A stretch of 64,000 bases of DNA, taken from positions 4,154,001 through 4,218,000 of the forward strand of contig NZ_CP113975.1 of NCBI RefSeq assembly GCF_026870155.1. Direction: 5' to 3'. A program made the translations under genes and the position numbers. Source of the stretch: Flavobacterium marginilacus. Lineage in GTDB: Bacteria; Bacteroidota; Bacteroidia; Flavobacteriales; Flavobacteriaceae. Below the pieces are notes generated by a model. The model saw nothing but the letters and a program-made list of their open reading frames with translations. It was not told where the DNA came from and did not search any database. Positions 16,316 to 24,932 of this stretch are shown in pieces (positions within the stretch are counted from its first letter, which is position 1; the number at the start of each line of letters is the position of its first letter).

Positions 16316-18016
16316 ATGGCCTTATCAGAACAAGAAATCATCCGAAGAGAAAAACTTCAATCCTTACGTAATTTAGGAATCAATCCTTATCCAGCCAATC
16401 TTTTTCCTGTAAATCATACTTCAAAGCAGATTAAAGAGTCTTTTGAAGAAGGTAAAAAGGTGATTGCAGCTGGTCGTTTGATGAGTGTTAGAGATCAGGG
16501 AAAAGCTTGTTTTGCTGAGCTGCAGGATAGCGAAGGACGCATTCAATTGTACGTGAACCGTGATGTTTTGTGTGAAGGCGATGATAAAACACTTTACAAT
16601 CAGGTTTTTAAAAAATTGACCGATTTAGGAGATTTTATTGGTATTGAAGGTGAATTATTTACGACTCAGGTTGGTGCAAAATGTATTCGTGTGAGCGGTT
16701 TTACATTTTTGAGTAAAACTTTGCGTCCGTTACCATTGCCAAAAGTGGATGAAGATGGAAAAGTTCACGATGCCTTCAACGACGCTGAATTGCGTTACAG
16801 AATGCGTTATGTGGATTTAACTGTTAATCCGCAAGTTAAAGAAACTTTTATCAAGCGTACAAAGTTATTCACTGCGATGCGCGGTTATTTTAATGATGCT
16901 GGATATCTGGAAGTAGACACTCCGGTTTTGCAATCCATTCCTGGTGGTGCTTCAGCGAGACCTTTTATCACGCATCATAATTCGCTTGACATTCCGCTTT
17001 ACATGCGTATTGCAAACGAATTGTATTTAAAAAGATTGATTGTTGGCGGTTTTGAAGGTGTTTATGAGTTCTCCAGAAACTTCCGTAATGAAGGAATGGA
17101 CAGAACGCATAATCCTGAATTTACCGCAATGGAAATATATGTAGCCTACAAAGACTACAACTGGATGATGGAATTTGCTGAAGGCTTGCTTGAACATTGT
17201 GCTATTGCTGTGAATGGAACTAGCGAAGTTACTTTTGGTGAGCATAAAATCAATTTCAAAGCACCGTATGCACGTGTTACCATGACAGATTCTATCAAAC
17301 ATTTTACAGGTTTTGATATCTCAGGAAAAACAGAAGCTGAACTGTTCGAAGCTGCCAAAGGTATGGGCATTGAAGTTGACGAAACAATGGGGAAAGGAAA
17401 ACTGATTGATGAGATTTTTGGCGCAAAATGCGAAGGCAATTATATTCAGCCGACTTTCATTACAGATTATCCAAAAGAAATGTCGCCGCTTTGTAAAGAA
17501 CACCGCGATAATCCAGACTTGACTGAACGTTTTGAATTGATGGTCTGCGGTAAAGAAATTGCAAATGCCTATTCTGAATTGAATGATCCGATTGATCAAA
17601 GAGAGCGTTTTGAAGACCAAATGCGTTTAGCTGCAAAAGGTGATGATGAAGCAAACGGAATTATCGATGAAGACTTCCTGAGAGCTCTTGAGTATGGTAT
17701 GCCTCCAACATCTGGAATGGGAATTGGAATGGATCGTTTAATTATGTATTTAACCAATAATGCTTCAATTCAGGAGGTTTTATTGTTTCCGCAGATGCGT
17801 CCGGAGAAAAAACAGACCGTTGAATTATCAGACGAAGAGAAATTTATCATTGATTTATTGAAAGGAAATGAAAATAAAATGGATCTGCAGCAGCTAAAAA
17901 TTACCGCGAATTTAAGCGGTAAAAAATGGGATGCGTCGATGAAAAATTTATCTAAACACGGTTTGACAAAAGTTGCCGTTGAAGGTGAGTTTAAGTTTGT
18001 GGAATTGGTGGAGTAA
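16316..18016 (+). CDS. lysS: Lysyl-tRNA synthetase (class II)
   Basis: Charges tRNA-Lys. It is 566 residues. The N-terminal OB-fold anticodon-binding domain spans about residues 55-150. The class II catalytic core follows: motif 1 (GYLEVDTPVLQSIPGG), motif 2 (FRNEGMDRTHNPEFTAME) and motif 3 (GMGIGMDRLIMYL). A C-terminal extension of about 70 residues beyond motif 3 (from VELSDEEKFIIDLL) is longer than in E. coli LysS and occurs in Bacteroidota. The IS1182-type element begins 24 bp after the stop codon. Confidence 0.96.
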   Translation: MALSEQEIIRREKLQSLRNLGINPYPANLFPVNHTSKQIKESFEEGKKVIAAGRLMSVRDQGKACFAELQDSEGRIQLYVNRDVLCEGDDKTLYNQVFKKLTDLGDFIGIEGELFTTQVGAKCIRVSGFTFLSKTLRPLPLPKVDEDGKVHDAFNDAELRYRMRYVDLTVNPQVKETFIKRTKLFTAMRGYFNDAGYLEVDTPVLQSIPGGASARPFITHHNSLDIPLYMRIANELYLKRLIVGGFEGVYEFSRNFRNEGMDRTHNPEFTAMEIYVAYKDYNWMMEFAEGLLEHCAIAVNGTSEVTFGEHKINFKAPYARVTMTDSIKHFTGFDISGKTEAELFEAAKGMGIEVDETMGKGKLIDEIFGAKCEGNYIQPTFITDYPKEMSPLCKEHRDNPDLTERFELMVCGKEIANAYSELNDPIDQRERFEDQMRLAAKGDDEANGIIDEDFLRALEYGMPPTSGMGIGMDRLIMYLTNNASIQEVLLFPQMRPEKKQTVELSDEEKFIIDLLKGNENKMDLQQLKITANLSGKKWDASMKNLSKHGLTKVAVEGEFKFVELVE

Positions 18017-18127
18017 GGTTTTATTCCGAAAATCATATGAAAAGAGGCTGTCCAAAAAGTAAGGACAGCCTTTTTTTTGCTGTTTTTAATCTAAAATAGT
18101 ATCTTAGAGTTGCACAAAAAACGAGCA

Positions 18128-18724
18128 ATGGCTAAAGTAATATTTAAATCGCAATCGATCAATACACCGGAACTTTTTCCGATAAATATTTTTGATAAAA
18201 TTTCAGAAAACCACCCTGTCCGCTTAGTGGACAAGGTCGTCAATTCATTGGATATAAGCCATATACTTAAAAAATATAAAGGAGGAGGGACCTCGGCTTA
18301 TCATCCCAGAATGATGCTTAAAGTTTTGTTTTACAGCTATTTGAGCAACACTTATTCCTGCCGAAAAATAGCAAAAGCACTCACCGAGAACATTCATTTT
18401 ATGTTTATTTCAGGCAACTCAACCCCTGATTTTAGAACCATCAACGATTTTAGAGGAAAGGTTCTAAAAGAAAACATCAAAGATTTATTTGCAGAAGTAG
18501 TCAAAATGCTTGTGGAAATGGGCTATGTCAGTCTGGATATCCAATACATCGATGGAACAAAAATTGAAGCCAAATCCAACAAATACACCTTTGTCTGGCG
18601 GGGTTCTATAGAGAAATACAAAGAAAAACTCGAAGTAAAAATCAACAGCATCTTATCCGATATCGAAAACAGTATTTTATCAGATAATCAAGAAGTCAAC
18701 AAGGAAGAATTACCAAAAAAATAA
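18128..18724 (+). CDS. IS1182-type transposase, N-terminal part
   Basis: It encodes 198 residues from ATG GCT (an earlier TTG at 18110 is less likely). It carries the IS1182/IS5-group N-terminal domain (HPVRLVDKVVNSLDI, YHPRMMLKVLFYSYLSNTYS, ISGNSTPDFRTINDFR) and the first catalytic region, with the DDE Asp probably in IQYIDGTKIEAKSNKYTF. The frame ends at TAA immediately after seven A residues (18715-18721), and coding text continues in the -1 frame. Alone it lacks the remaining catalytic residues. Confidence 0.85.
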   Translation: MAKVIFKSQSINTPELFPINIFDKISENHPVRLVDKVVNSLDISHILKKYKGGGTSAYHPRMMLKVLFYSYLSNTYSCRKIAKALTENIHFMFISGNSTPDFRTINDFRGKVLKENIKDLFAEVVKMLVEMGYVSLDIQYIDGTKIEAKSNKYTFVWRGSIEKYKEKLEVKINSILSDIENSILSDNQEVNKEELPKK

Positions 18725-19797
18725 ACTCGGAAGAGCTGAAAGAAAAATTATCAGAACTCAATAAAAAACTCAAAGAGCCCAACAAGAAGATAACCAAAGA
18801 GCTTGAAAAGCTTCAGGAAGAGCACCTGCCAAAGCTTGAAAAATACGAAAAAGATTTAGTGATTTTAGGCAATAGAAACTCCTACAGCAAAACAGATCCT
18901 GACGCTACCTTTATGAGAATGAAGGAAGACCATATGAAAAACGGACAGTTAAAACCTGCATACAATCCTCAGATTTCTACTGAAAATCAATTCATTACCA
19001 ATGTAACCATTCATCAGACACCTAACGACACTACGACTTTAAAATCCCATCTGGAGGAATTTGAAAAAATGTATCAAAAACAAAGCAAAACAGTTGTAGC
19101 CGATGCTGGTTATGGAAGCGAAGAAAACTACGAAATGCTTGAAAATAAAGACATAACGGCCTATGTAAAGTATAATTATTTTCACAAAGAACAGAAGAAA
19201 AAAATGAAGGACAATCCGTTTCTTGTCCAGAATTTGTTCTACAATATACAGCAGGATTTTTATGTGTGTCCAATGGGACAAAGAATGGAAAACATTGGCA
19301 GTGGAAAACGGACATCGGCCAACGGATACGAATCACAAGTATCTTATTATCAAGCAAAAAGATGTGATGGATGTCCACTTAGAAGTTTGTGCCATAAAGC
19401 CAAAGGAAACAGAACAATAGAAGTAAACCACCGCCTGAACCAATTAAGGGCTCAGGCCAAAGAGCTGCTCATGAGCGAAAAAGGACTCGAACACCGAAGC
19501 AAACGCCCAATAGAAGTTGAAGCAGTATTCGGACAGCTAAAAAACAACAATAAATTCAGCCGGTTTACTTTCACAAGCATCGAAAAAGTGGAAATGGAAT
19601 TTCTATTGATGGCTATCGGGCATAATTTCAGAAAAATGATAGCAAAGAACAATGATGCGTCGAAAACTCATCTAAAAATCTCCTTCAGAGTTCTAAATAG
19701 AGCTATAAAAGTCGAAATTCACTTTTTAAATACTGTAACAGAATATTTTTTCATTAATCAACCAACCCAAAATCGATTCCTGAAATTTGCAGCATAA
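18721..19797 (+). CDS. IS1182-type transposase, C-terminal part (needs -1 frameshift)
   Basis: It is open from the A7 tract with no ATG for the first 60 codons; a GTG at 18859 is the earliest bacterial-type start. It begins with a lysine- and glutamate-rich coiled coil (KLSELNKKLKEPNKK), then KTDPDATFMRM and the DDE Asp region (VVADAGYGSEENYEML). A four-cysteine motif CDGCPLRSLCHKA and the catalytic Glu region (RPIEVEAVFGQLKNN) follow. Together with the N-terminal part it forms a normal-length IS1182 transposase of about 555 residues. Confidence 0.85.
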   Translation: MNSEELKEKLSELNKKLKEPNKKITKELEKLQEEHLPKLEKYEKDLVILGNRNSYSKTDPDATFMRMKEDHMKNGQLKPAYNPQISTENQFITNVTIHQTPNDTTTLKSHLEEFEKMYQKQSKTVVADAGYGSEENYEMLENKDITAYVKYNYFHKEQKKKMKDNPFLVQNLFYNIQQDFYVCPMGQRMENIGSGKRTSANGYESQVSYYQAKRCDGCPLRSLCHKAKGNRTIEVNHRLNQLRAQAKELLMSEKGLEHRSKRPIEVEAVFGQLKNNNKFSRFTFTSIEKVEMEFLLMAIGHNFRKMIAKNNDASKTHLKISFRVLNRAIKVEIHFLNTVTEYFFINQPTQNRFLKFAA

Positions 19798-19872
19798 AAA
19801 AAGCTGTCCTTTTCGGACAGCCTCTTTTTTTATATCAATATTCTCATTATATTTGAGTAAAATTAAAATGCA

Positions 19873-20082
19873 ATGGAAAATCTAATTTCAAGAATCACAA
19901 TAAACCCTGATGTTTGCCACGGCAAGCCAACGGTTAGAAATATGAGATGGCCTGTAGAAATAATTTTAGATATGCTAGGCTCTGGTATGGAAATCAAAGA
20001 AATTTTAGAAGACCATCCTGAATTAGAAAAAGAAGATGTTATAGCTTCATTATGTTATGCAAAAAACAAATATAATGTGTGA
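19873..20082 (+). CDS. DUF433 protein (antitoxin-like)
   Basis: A 69-residue protein with the DUF433 signature ITINPDVCHGKPTVRNMRWP and a helical C-terminal half (EDHPELEKEDVIASLCYAKN). DUF433 is a small winged-helix-like domain usually paired with a PIN-like (DUF5615) partner in putative toxin-antitoxin loci. Here the next gene encodes an unrelated membrane-anchored protein whose ATG overlaps this stop codon (ATGTGTGA), so translation is probably coupled. Confidence 0.85.
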   Translation: MENLISRITINPDVCHGKPTVRNMRWPVEIILDMLGSGMEIKEILEDHPELEKEDVIASLCYAKNKYNV

Positions 20083-20707
20083 ATTTGATTGGACGATTAT
20101 CACACCTATTCTTTCTTTTTTAGGAGGAACTTTAATGGCAAATATTTTTAATTTACTTTTTTTAAATAGAATAAAACGAAAAGAATTAGAATATAAAAGA
20201 GCCGAATTTATTTACAATCAAAAACATAATGGTTATGAAAATTTACTAAAAACAATAAGTAAATATTCTATTGAAACACATGATTTAATTTTTGAAGATT
20301 TCTTGTTAGTTGTTTTTGAATTTAATTTTAAGAAAAATGAACTTGATTCGGATAATGACGATGAACTTGAATTATTTTATGAAAAATATCGCGAAAAATT
20401 TAGTTCAGTTTCAAAAAAATATAATAATCTATATCAATTATTAAATATAGAAATTCAGCCTTCAATTTTAAATTCATCAGATGAAGTATATGAACTAATT
20501 GAGAATGTAAAGAGCAATTACAATTTAATATTTAAAAAGTTTAACGATGATTATCTTCCTAAACTAACTACATTAACTATGGAAGAAATGAAAAAACATA
20601 ATGATGAAATAAAAACCTTTTCTTTAAAATATCAATTAACATTTGATCAACTAAAGATCCAAATGAGAAAGGAAATAAAAGAAGAAGAATCTAAAATCCA
20701 TAAATAA
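20075..20707 (+). CDS. Membrane-anchored coiled-coil protein of unknown function
   Basis: A 210-residue protein from MCEFDWTIIT, whose ATG overlaps the DUF433 stop; an in-frame ATG 18 bp upstream is possible. One N-terminal membrane helix (IITPILSFLGGTLMANIFNLLF) is followed by basic residues (NRIKRKELEYKRAE) that would keep the rest in the cytoplasm. The remainder is highly charged, helical and likely coiled coil. Not recognised. Very AT-rich codon use suggests acquired DNA. The coupling to DUF433 suggests a joint function. Confidence 0.7.
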   Translation: MCEFDWTIITPILSFLGGTLMANIFNLLFLNRIKRKELEYKRAEFIYNQKHNGYENLLKTISKYSIETHDLIFEDFLLVVFEFNFKKNELDSDNDDELELFYEKYREKFSSVSKKYNNLYQLLNIEIQPSILNSSDEVYELIENVKSNYNLIFKKFNDDYLPKLTTLTMEEMKKHNDEIKTFSLKYQLTFDQLKIQMRKEIKEEESKIHK

Positions 20708-20744
20708 TTTTTTCCTTAACTTTGATTATTCAAATCATTTAATT

Positions 20745-20981
20745 ATGAATACATTAGAATTAAAACTAGAAATATTTGACAAACTAAAATCTGTAGAGGA
20801 TGAGAGCTTGTTAAAAAAAATAATGGTTTTACTCAAGACTATTGACAAAAAAGAAATTTACCATTTAAGCGAATATGAATTAAATATGGTAAAAGAAGGA
20901 GAAGAAGATATAAAATTTGGCAGAGTCATTTCTCAGGAACAATTGGACAAAGAAGATTTAGAATGGCTGTCAAAACAGTAA
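20745..20981 (+). CDS. Type II toxin-antitoxin system antitoxin
   Basis: A 78-residue acidic, helical protein (MNTLELKLEIFDKLK...) ending in the segment RVISQEQLDKEDLEWLSKQ, which resembles the C-terminal toxin-binding tail of Bacteroidota antitoxins next to RelE/ParE toxins. It overlaps the toxin start by 19 bp, the usual coupling. It probably represses its own promoter, located in the 37-bp gap after the preceding gene. Confidence 0.8.
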   Translation: MNTLELKLEIFDKLKSVEDESLLKKIMVLLKTIDKKEIYHLSEYELNMVKEGEEDIKFGRVISQEQLDKEDLEWLSKQ

Positions 20982-21274
20982 TCTGGACTGATACAGCCGT
21001 TCGTGAAAGAAGAAAAATATTGAAATATTGGACAAAACGTAATAAATCTTCTGCCTATTCTGAAAAACTAATTTATGAAATCTTGGCTAGAGTACAATTT
21101 CTACTCAAAAATCCAGAAAACTTCGTTAACACTAATTACAAAAACATTAGAACCTCAACTTTAGGCAATTATAATATTTACTACAAAACAACTGAAAAAG
21201 AATTAATTGTTGTTGCTTTTTGGGACAACAGACAAAATCCAAAAAAACTTTTTAAAATTCTAAAAAAATCATAA
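20963..21274 (+). CDS. RelE/ParE-family toxin
   Basis: A 103-residue basic protein with the RelE/ParE fold pattern: an N-terminal strand (VIWTDTAVRE), a helical hairpin (ILKYWTKRNKSSAYSEKLIYEI, RVQFLLKNPE), then strands ending YNIYYKTTEKELIVVAFWDNRQNP. Targets in this superfamily are mRNA on the ribosome or DNA gyrase; sequence does not decide which. The adjoining antitoxin overlaps its start. Confidence 0.88.
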   Translation: MAVKTVIWTDTAVRERRKILKYWTKRNKSSAYSEKLIYEILARVQFLLKNPENFVNTNYKNIRTSTLGNYNIYYKTTEKELIVVAFWDNRQNPKKLFKILKKS

Positions 21275-21311
21275 AAAAAAGAGCTCCAAAATTGAAACTC
21301 TTTTTTTTCTC
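21275..21311. terminator. Bidirectional terminator-like hairpin
   Basis: AAAAAAAAGAG pairs with CTCTTTTTTTT across a short loop, between the convergent toxin gene and the outer-membrane gene. T runs exist on both strands. Confidence 0.65.
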
Positions 21312-22292
21312 TTACAAACTATAATTTAAATTAATACTCCATCGATAATTGGCAACTACATTGCCGGCAGATAAATTCTGATTTACCGGAGCTAAATAGT
21401 TAACACCAATAGACAAACGGTCTTTACCAATTTCGACACCAAATTTACCAAACAGAATATCTCCCGAAGTATTTGATAATTCTTGTCCATGCTGATAATT
21501 GCTTTCATACACTTCACCTGCCAAACCGGCTTGAGGAGCTATCGAAAGACTATTCTTTTCGTACAAATAATAAAAAGTGCCTGAGTAATTGAATTGATTT
21601 CCGAATTGGTATTTCTTTTCGTTTTCGGTTTTAATAACATAATTAAGCATAGTGTTCAAACCAAATTTATTTCTTCTGATAGTATATTCAGAAGCCAGTA
21701 AATAATCCCAACTTCCGGTTCCAACCTGGAAACTAGGATTTACACCTTCAGAATTGGCTTCATTAAACTTTCCTGTTGGCGCTTTAAATCCTCCGCCCAA
21801 TTGGAGTGTATGACTCACAATTGTACTGTCTTTATGCGTTTGATACAAAGTGTACATTCCCAAAACCGTAATATCACCCACTCCATTTATATCTTCCATT
21901 CCTGCGACGGTTTCTCTTTCGTGAAAATGATATGGAATCAAAGCTGAAATCTGCACCTTATTACCAACTGGAATTCTAGCCCAAGCCTGAACTGTATTGA
22001 AATTCTCCACATACCAAGGCGAATTGCTATACAACCCATCATTGGTTTTATATTGCTGATTGAAATAACGAATACCTACAAAATTGGCATTCAGTACAGA
22101 AGCAAAACCCATGCTTCCGCCACTGGCAGAACAGCCACAGGCATCACAATCCTCATCTTCAAATTCGAATTCAGATTCCACTTTCGAAAAATAGCGAAAT
22201 TTGGCAAACGGATTGATCGCGTTCAGTGTATCTTTTTCGGCTGCATTTGCCCATTGACAAGCAATAAGAAAAAGAATTAGTATTTTTTTCAT
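21312..22292 (-). CDS. Outer-membrane beta-barrel protein of the MbnP/MbnH cluster
   Basis: A 326-residue protein with a signal peptide (ILILFLIACQWANA). The mature N-terminus has an acidic stretch and a cysteine-rich patch (EDEDCDACGCSASGG, about residues 46-60) that could bind metal. The rest alternates aromatic and polar residues and ends RWSINLNYSL, as expected for a barrel. It resembles the 'transporter' or phenol-degradation MetA-type barrel family. It is the last gene after the MbnP-like and MbnH-like genes on the same strand, so a role in metal handling at the outer membrane is inferred. Confidence 0.7.
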   Translation of the reverse strand: MKKILILFLIACQWANAAEKDTLNAINPFAKFRYFSKVESEFEFEDEDCDACGCSASGGSMGFASVLNANFVGIRYFNQQYKTNDGLYSNSPWYVENFNTVQAWARIPVGNKVQISALIPYHFHERETVAGMEDINGVGDITVLGMYTLYQTHKDSTIVSHTLQLGGGFKAPTGKFNEANSEGVNPSFQVGTGSWDYLLASEYTIRRNKFGLNTMLNYVIKTENEKKYQFGNQFNYSGTFYYLYEKNSLSIAPQAGLAGEVYESNYQHGQELSNTSGDILFGKFGVEIGKDRLSIGVNYLAPVNQNLSAGNVVANYRWSINLNYSL

Positions 22293-22310
22293 ATTTATTT
22301 TTTTTAAATA

Positions 22311-22371
22311 GTTTCTAAGTTCCTAAGTGGCTAAGTTGCTGAGAAACTTAGCCACCTAGAAACTTAGAAAC
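22311..22371. repeat. 27-bp-arm perfect-length hairpin between two genes
   Basis: Left arm 22311-22337 (GTTTCTAAGTTCCTAAGTGG...), 7-bp loop, right arm 22345-22371. The arms match at 25 of 27 positions, and both mismatches are of the G-T type that still pair in RNA. The arms are built of TAAGTT/CTAAGT words. It ends one base before the MbnH-like stop codon. Confidence 0.85.
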
Positions 22372-22372
22372 T

Positions 22373-23410
22373 TTAATACTCTGAAAATCGTTTATCAGTT
22401 AGATATTGATTATCGGTTAAGGTTTTTAGAAAAGCAATTATTTGTGACTTTTCAGTTTCAGTTAAAGGAATTCCCAGTTTGCTCTTTTTATTCAAAATTG
22501 GATCTAATGTTTCTGATGCAACAACTCCCGAATTATAATGTTCCAGAACGGCTTCCAAAGTAAATAATCTTCCATCGTGCATGTAAGGAGCTGTTTTCTC
22601 AATGTTGCGCAGACTGGGCACTTTAAATTTATAATAATCAGTCGCCAATTCGGTAACTCGATAACGCCCAACATCATTCACGGCAGGATTTACAGGCAAA
22701 CCGTTATTTCGAAACGAATTATCAGTAAACAAATCAGTAGCGTGGCAAGAAGCACATTTTGCATTAAAAACAGTGTAGCCATCTAACTCTTGCTGAGTAA
22801 GTGTCCCGCCAGATTCCTTACGGCGGTATTTATCAAATCGAGAATTAGACGATGTTACCATCACCATAAATTGTCCCAAGGCTTTGAGCATATTCTCTGA
22901 ATTGATTTCTCCATCGGTAAAAGCAATTTTGAATAATTTTTGATATTCAGGATCGGCTTTCATCATCGCAATGGCACTACTAAAATTACCATTCATCTCC
23001 ACTGCACTCGTAAATGGAATTATGGGCTGTAAATCCAAATGCGCTGTCGCTCCATCATACATAAAACTTGTCTGATACGCTAAATTCTGAATAGACGGTG
23101 TATTGCGGGTTCCTACAGCATTATTCACACCATGGCTTACAGTGTGTCCGTGATGTGTGAATGCATCTTGCTGAATGTGGCAAAATCCACAGGAAACCAA
23201 TCCATCCGAGGATAATCTTCCGTCATAAAAAAGCTTTTTACCTAATTCGAAACCTTTTTCAGTTGGCGGATTATTAGCCAGATCATATACCAAAGGCGGA
23301 AAGTTAGAAGGTACTTCAAATGCTAAAGGAATATTTTGATACACCTCATCATTATCAGAACAGCTCCAGAAAAAAGGCAAAATGAGCAATACTAAATATT
23401 TTACTTGCAT
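22373..23410 (-). CDS. MbnH-like diheme cytochrome c peroxidase-family lipoprotein
   Basis: A 345-residue protein with a lipobox (LLILPFFWSC). Two c-type heme sites are seen: CGFCH (about residue 74) and CASCH (about 217). The bacterial cytochrome c peroxidase/MauG fold is recognised by FELGKKLFYDGRLS, GTRNTPSIQNLAY, FKVPSLRNIEKTAPYMHDGR. MbnH enzymes oxidise a tryptophan in their MbnP partner to make a copper site. The MbnP-like gene lies directly upstream, supporting that assignment over a simple peroxidase. Confidence 0.85.
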   Translation of the reverse strand: MQVKYLVLLILPFFWSCSDNDEVYQNIPLAFEVPSNFPPLVYDLANNPPTEKGFELGKKLFYDGRLSSDGLVSCGFCHIQQDAFTHHGHTVSHGVNNAVGTRNTPSIQNLAYQTSFMYDGATAHLDLQPIIPFTSAVEMNGNFSSAIAMMKADPEYQKLFKIAFTDGEINSENMLKALGQFMVMVTSSNSRFDKYRRKESGGTLTQQELDGYTVFNAKCASCHATDLFTDNSFRNNGLPVNPAVNDVGRYRVTELATDYYKFKVPSLRNIEKTAPYMHDGRLFTLEAVLEHYNSGVVASETLDPILNKKSKLGIPLTETEKSQIIAFLKTLTDNQYLTDKRFSEY

Positions 23411-23460
23411 ATTTTTTGTTTTAAAAAGCGGTCAGTGTAACCAACCGCTTTTATCCTTTT

Positions 23461-24261
23461 TTAGTCGTTATGCACGTGATTTACAGTAAACATATTAGAA
23501 AGATTAGCCGTAATTAATGGCAGGTTTGTTCCTCCCATAATCATCGCTCCCATTCCTCCCATATTATTATCCGAAAGTTTGATTTTATTAGTTCCATCAA
23601 TAATTTTGGCAACATCTGCAAAAATGTGAATATCTGGTGTAATAGTAGTTCTTACCAAAGCTTTAGTTGGCAGATTAAGTGTTACTTCGGTATAATTATA
23701 ATCTGTTCCAGTTTGTCCTGTATGCACCATAAAAGCAGTTTCTGCAGTTACTGTAGATGAAGTAAACTTACCTTCGAAAAGAACAAATTTATACCCCGCA
23801 CTCCAAGACCACATCATTCCAGCCTCATCTGCTATTGTTAAAAAGTCTCCTTGTCCTGTTGCTCCCAAATCAAATTGGGCTTTGTCTACTCCTATTCCGA
23901 ATTTAATTTTTGTGTAATCTCCAGCAGGAATATTTTCTAATTCAATTTCCTGAGTCTCAGTATCTGCTTCACTCACTACAAAATAGCTTTTAGATTTTGG
24001 ATAAGTAAACGTAGTTCCATCTTCTTTTGTTAAAACAATGTTGCTAATAATGTATTTTACATCTGATATTTTTAAGGTTTCACCTTGAGAAGTAACATTA
24101 CTTTGTGTGTTCAGAATCAAATTACTGCTTCCAAAAACATTATCAAATTCTACTCCTAATTTTCCTTCTCCACCAATCGCTTCATCATCATTATTTGAAC
24201 ATGAACCCAATGCAAATGCTATAGCCACAACAGCTATTATTTTTTTTATTTGAAATTTCAT
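23461..24261 (-). CDS. MbnP-family copper-binding-type lipoprotein
   Basis: A 266-residue protein with a lipobox (IAFALGSC, about residue 21). MbnP-type features are the N-terminal strand with an asymmetric LGVEFDNVFGSSNLIL, SDVKYIISNIVLTKEDG, MMWSWSAGYKFVLFEGKF (with two tryptophans, candidate targets of the diheme enzyme), AFMVHTGQTG, and a C-terminal HIFAD...NHVHND rich in histidine. It is likely anchored in the envelope and works with the MbnH-like enzyme 50 bp downstream. Confidence 0.85.
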   Translation of the reverse strand: MKFQIKKIIAVVAIAFALGSCSNNDDEAIGGEGKLGVEFDNVFGSSNLILNTQSNVTSQGETLKISDVKYIISNIVLTKEDGTTFTYPKSKSYFVVSEADTETQEIELENIPAGDYTKIKFGIGVDKAQFDLGATGQGDFLTIADEAGMMWSWSAGYKFVLFEGKFTSSTVTAETAFMVHTGQTGTDYNYTEVTLNLPTKALVRTTITPDIHIFADVAKIIDGTNKIKLSDNNMGGMGAMIMGGTNLPLITANLSNMFTVNHVHND

Positions 24262-24382
24262 TTTTAAGTTTTTTATTTTTTAAAATATCATAACAGTCTG
24301 CATCAAAACAATTCATTTTAATGCAAGCAAAATTAATCCCATCTGTGCAAACGACAGAAGAAACTTTTAATAAATCTAAATT

Positions 24383-24757
24383 TTAAGAAATAAAAATAGG
24401 GGGACGAAAAACTGCATCACCATTCAGATAGAAGTATAAATCCGAATAGCTTTTATTTATTTTTTGAGTATTTGAAGAAATTAAAGTATTGATTTTGAAT
24501 GATTTTATTTCTTCGAAAAACAACACTTCGGTAAGCTGAACAGTTCCTTTTTTGTCTGATGATTTTGGGTTTTCAGCATCAGATGCTTTGGCCAGTTCTT
24601 TCATCAGATGACATTTCCCATTACAATGCATCATGGGTTTTGCTTTATTTTCGCAAAGCACTTTTGAAATATACTCATAATTAACCACATACTCAATAAC
24701 CGGAAATATCGGTTTTATGAGCATCATTAGCACTATTATGAATATCATTTTTTTCAC
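24383..24757 (-). CDS. Small cysteine-motif membrane protein
   Basis: A 124-residue protein with an N-terminal hydrophobic segment (MIFIIVLMMLIKPIFPVIEYVV). The motif CENKAKPMMHCNGKCHLMKEL (about residues 35-55) contains three Cys, a His and several Met. Such spacing suits Cu(I) or heme-related binding. The C-terminal part ends RPPIFIS. Not recognised as a named family; similar short proteins occur in Bacteroidota next to copper-handling genes. It lies upstream of the MbnP-like gene on the same strand (121-bp gap), so they may share transcription. Confidence 0.75.
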   Translation of the reverse strand: MKKMIFIIVLMMLIKPIFPVIEYVVNYEYISKVLCENKAKPMMHCNGKCHLMKELAKASDAENPKSSDKKGTVQLTEVLFFEEIKSFKINTLISSNTQKINKSYSDLYFYLNGDAVFRPPIFIS

Positions 24758-24932
24758 GGTGCAAAAATATATATTTAAATTTTAAACTTTCGTTTTAAAA
24801 CACAAATTAACATCAAATAACGATCGATTAAACAATAAAGAGTTTCTTGCTGAAATGTTTTTTAATCCAATGAATTAAAAACGAAATTCGATTCTAATTT
24901 TAATCATAACAAAAAAACACTATCTCACCTTT

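Larger units (their letters stand above)
18041..19827 (+). mobile_element. IS1182-family insertion sequence
   Basis: About 1.79 kb, bounded by inverted ends AAAGAGGCTGTCC (18041-18053 and its complement ending at 19827). Each end also folds on itself: GGCTGTCC with GGACAGCC at the left, GCTGTCC with GGACAGC at the right. It contains one transposase reading frame split by a single-base frame change. It sits between lysS and the DUF433 gene. I could not define a target duplication with confidence. Confidence 0.85.

Noticed and set aside
18031..19835. ATAT on both sides of the IS as a target duplication
   Set aside because: ATAT occurs near both ends but at different distances from the inverted repeats (four versus seven bases), so the duplication cannot be claimed.
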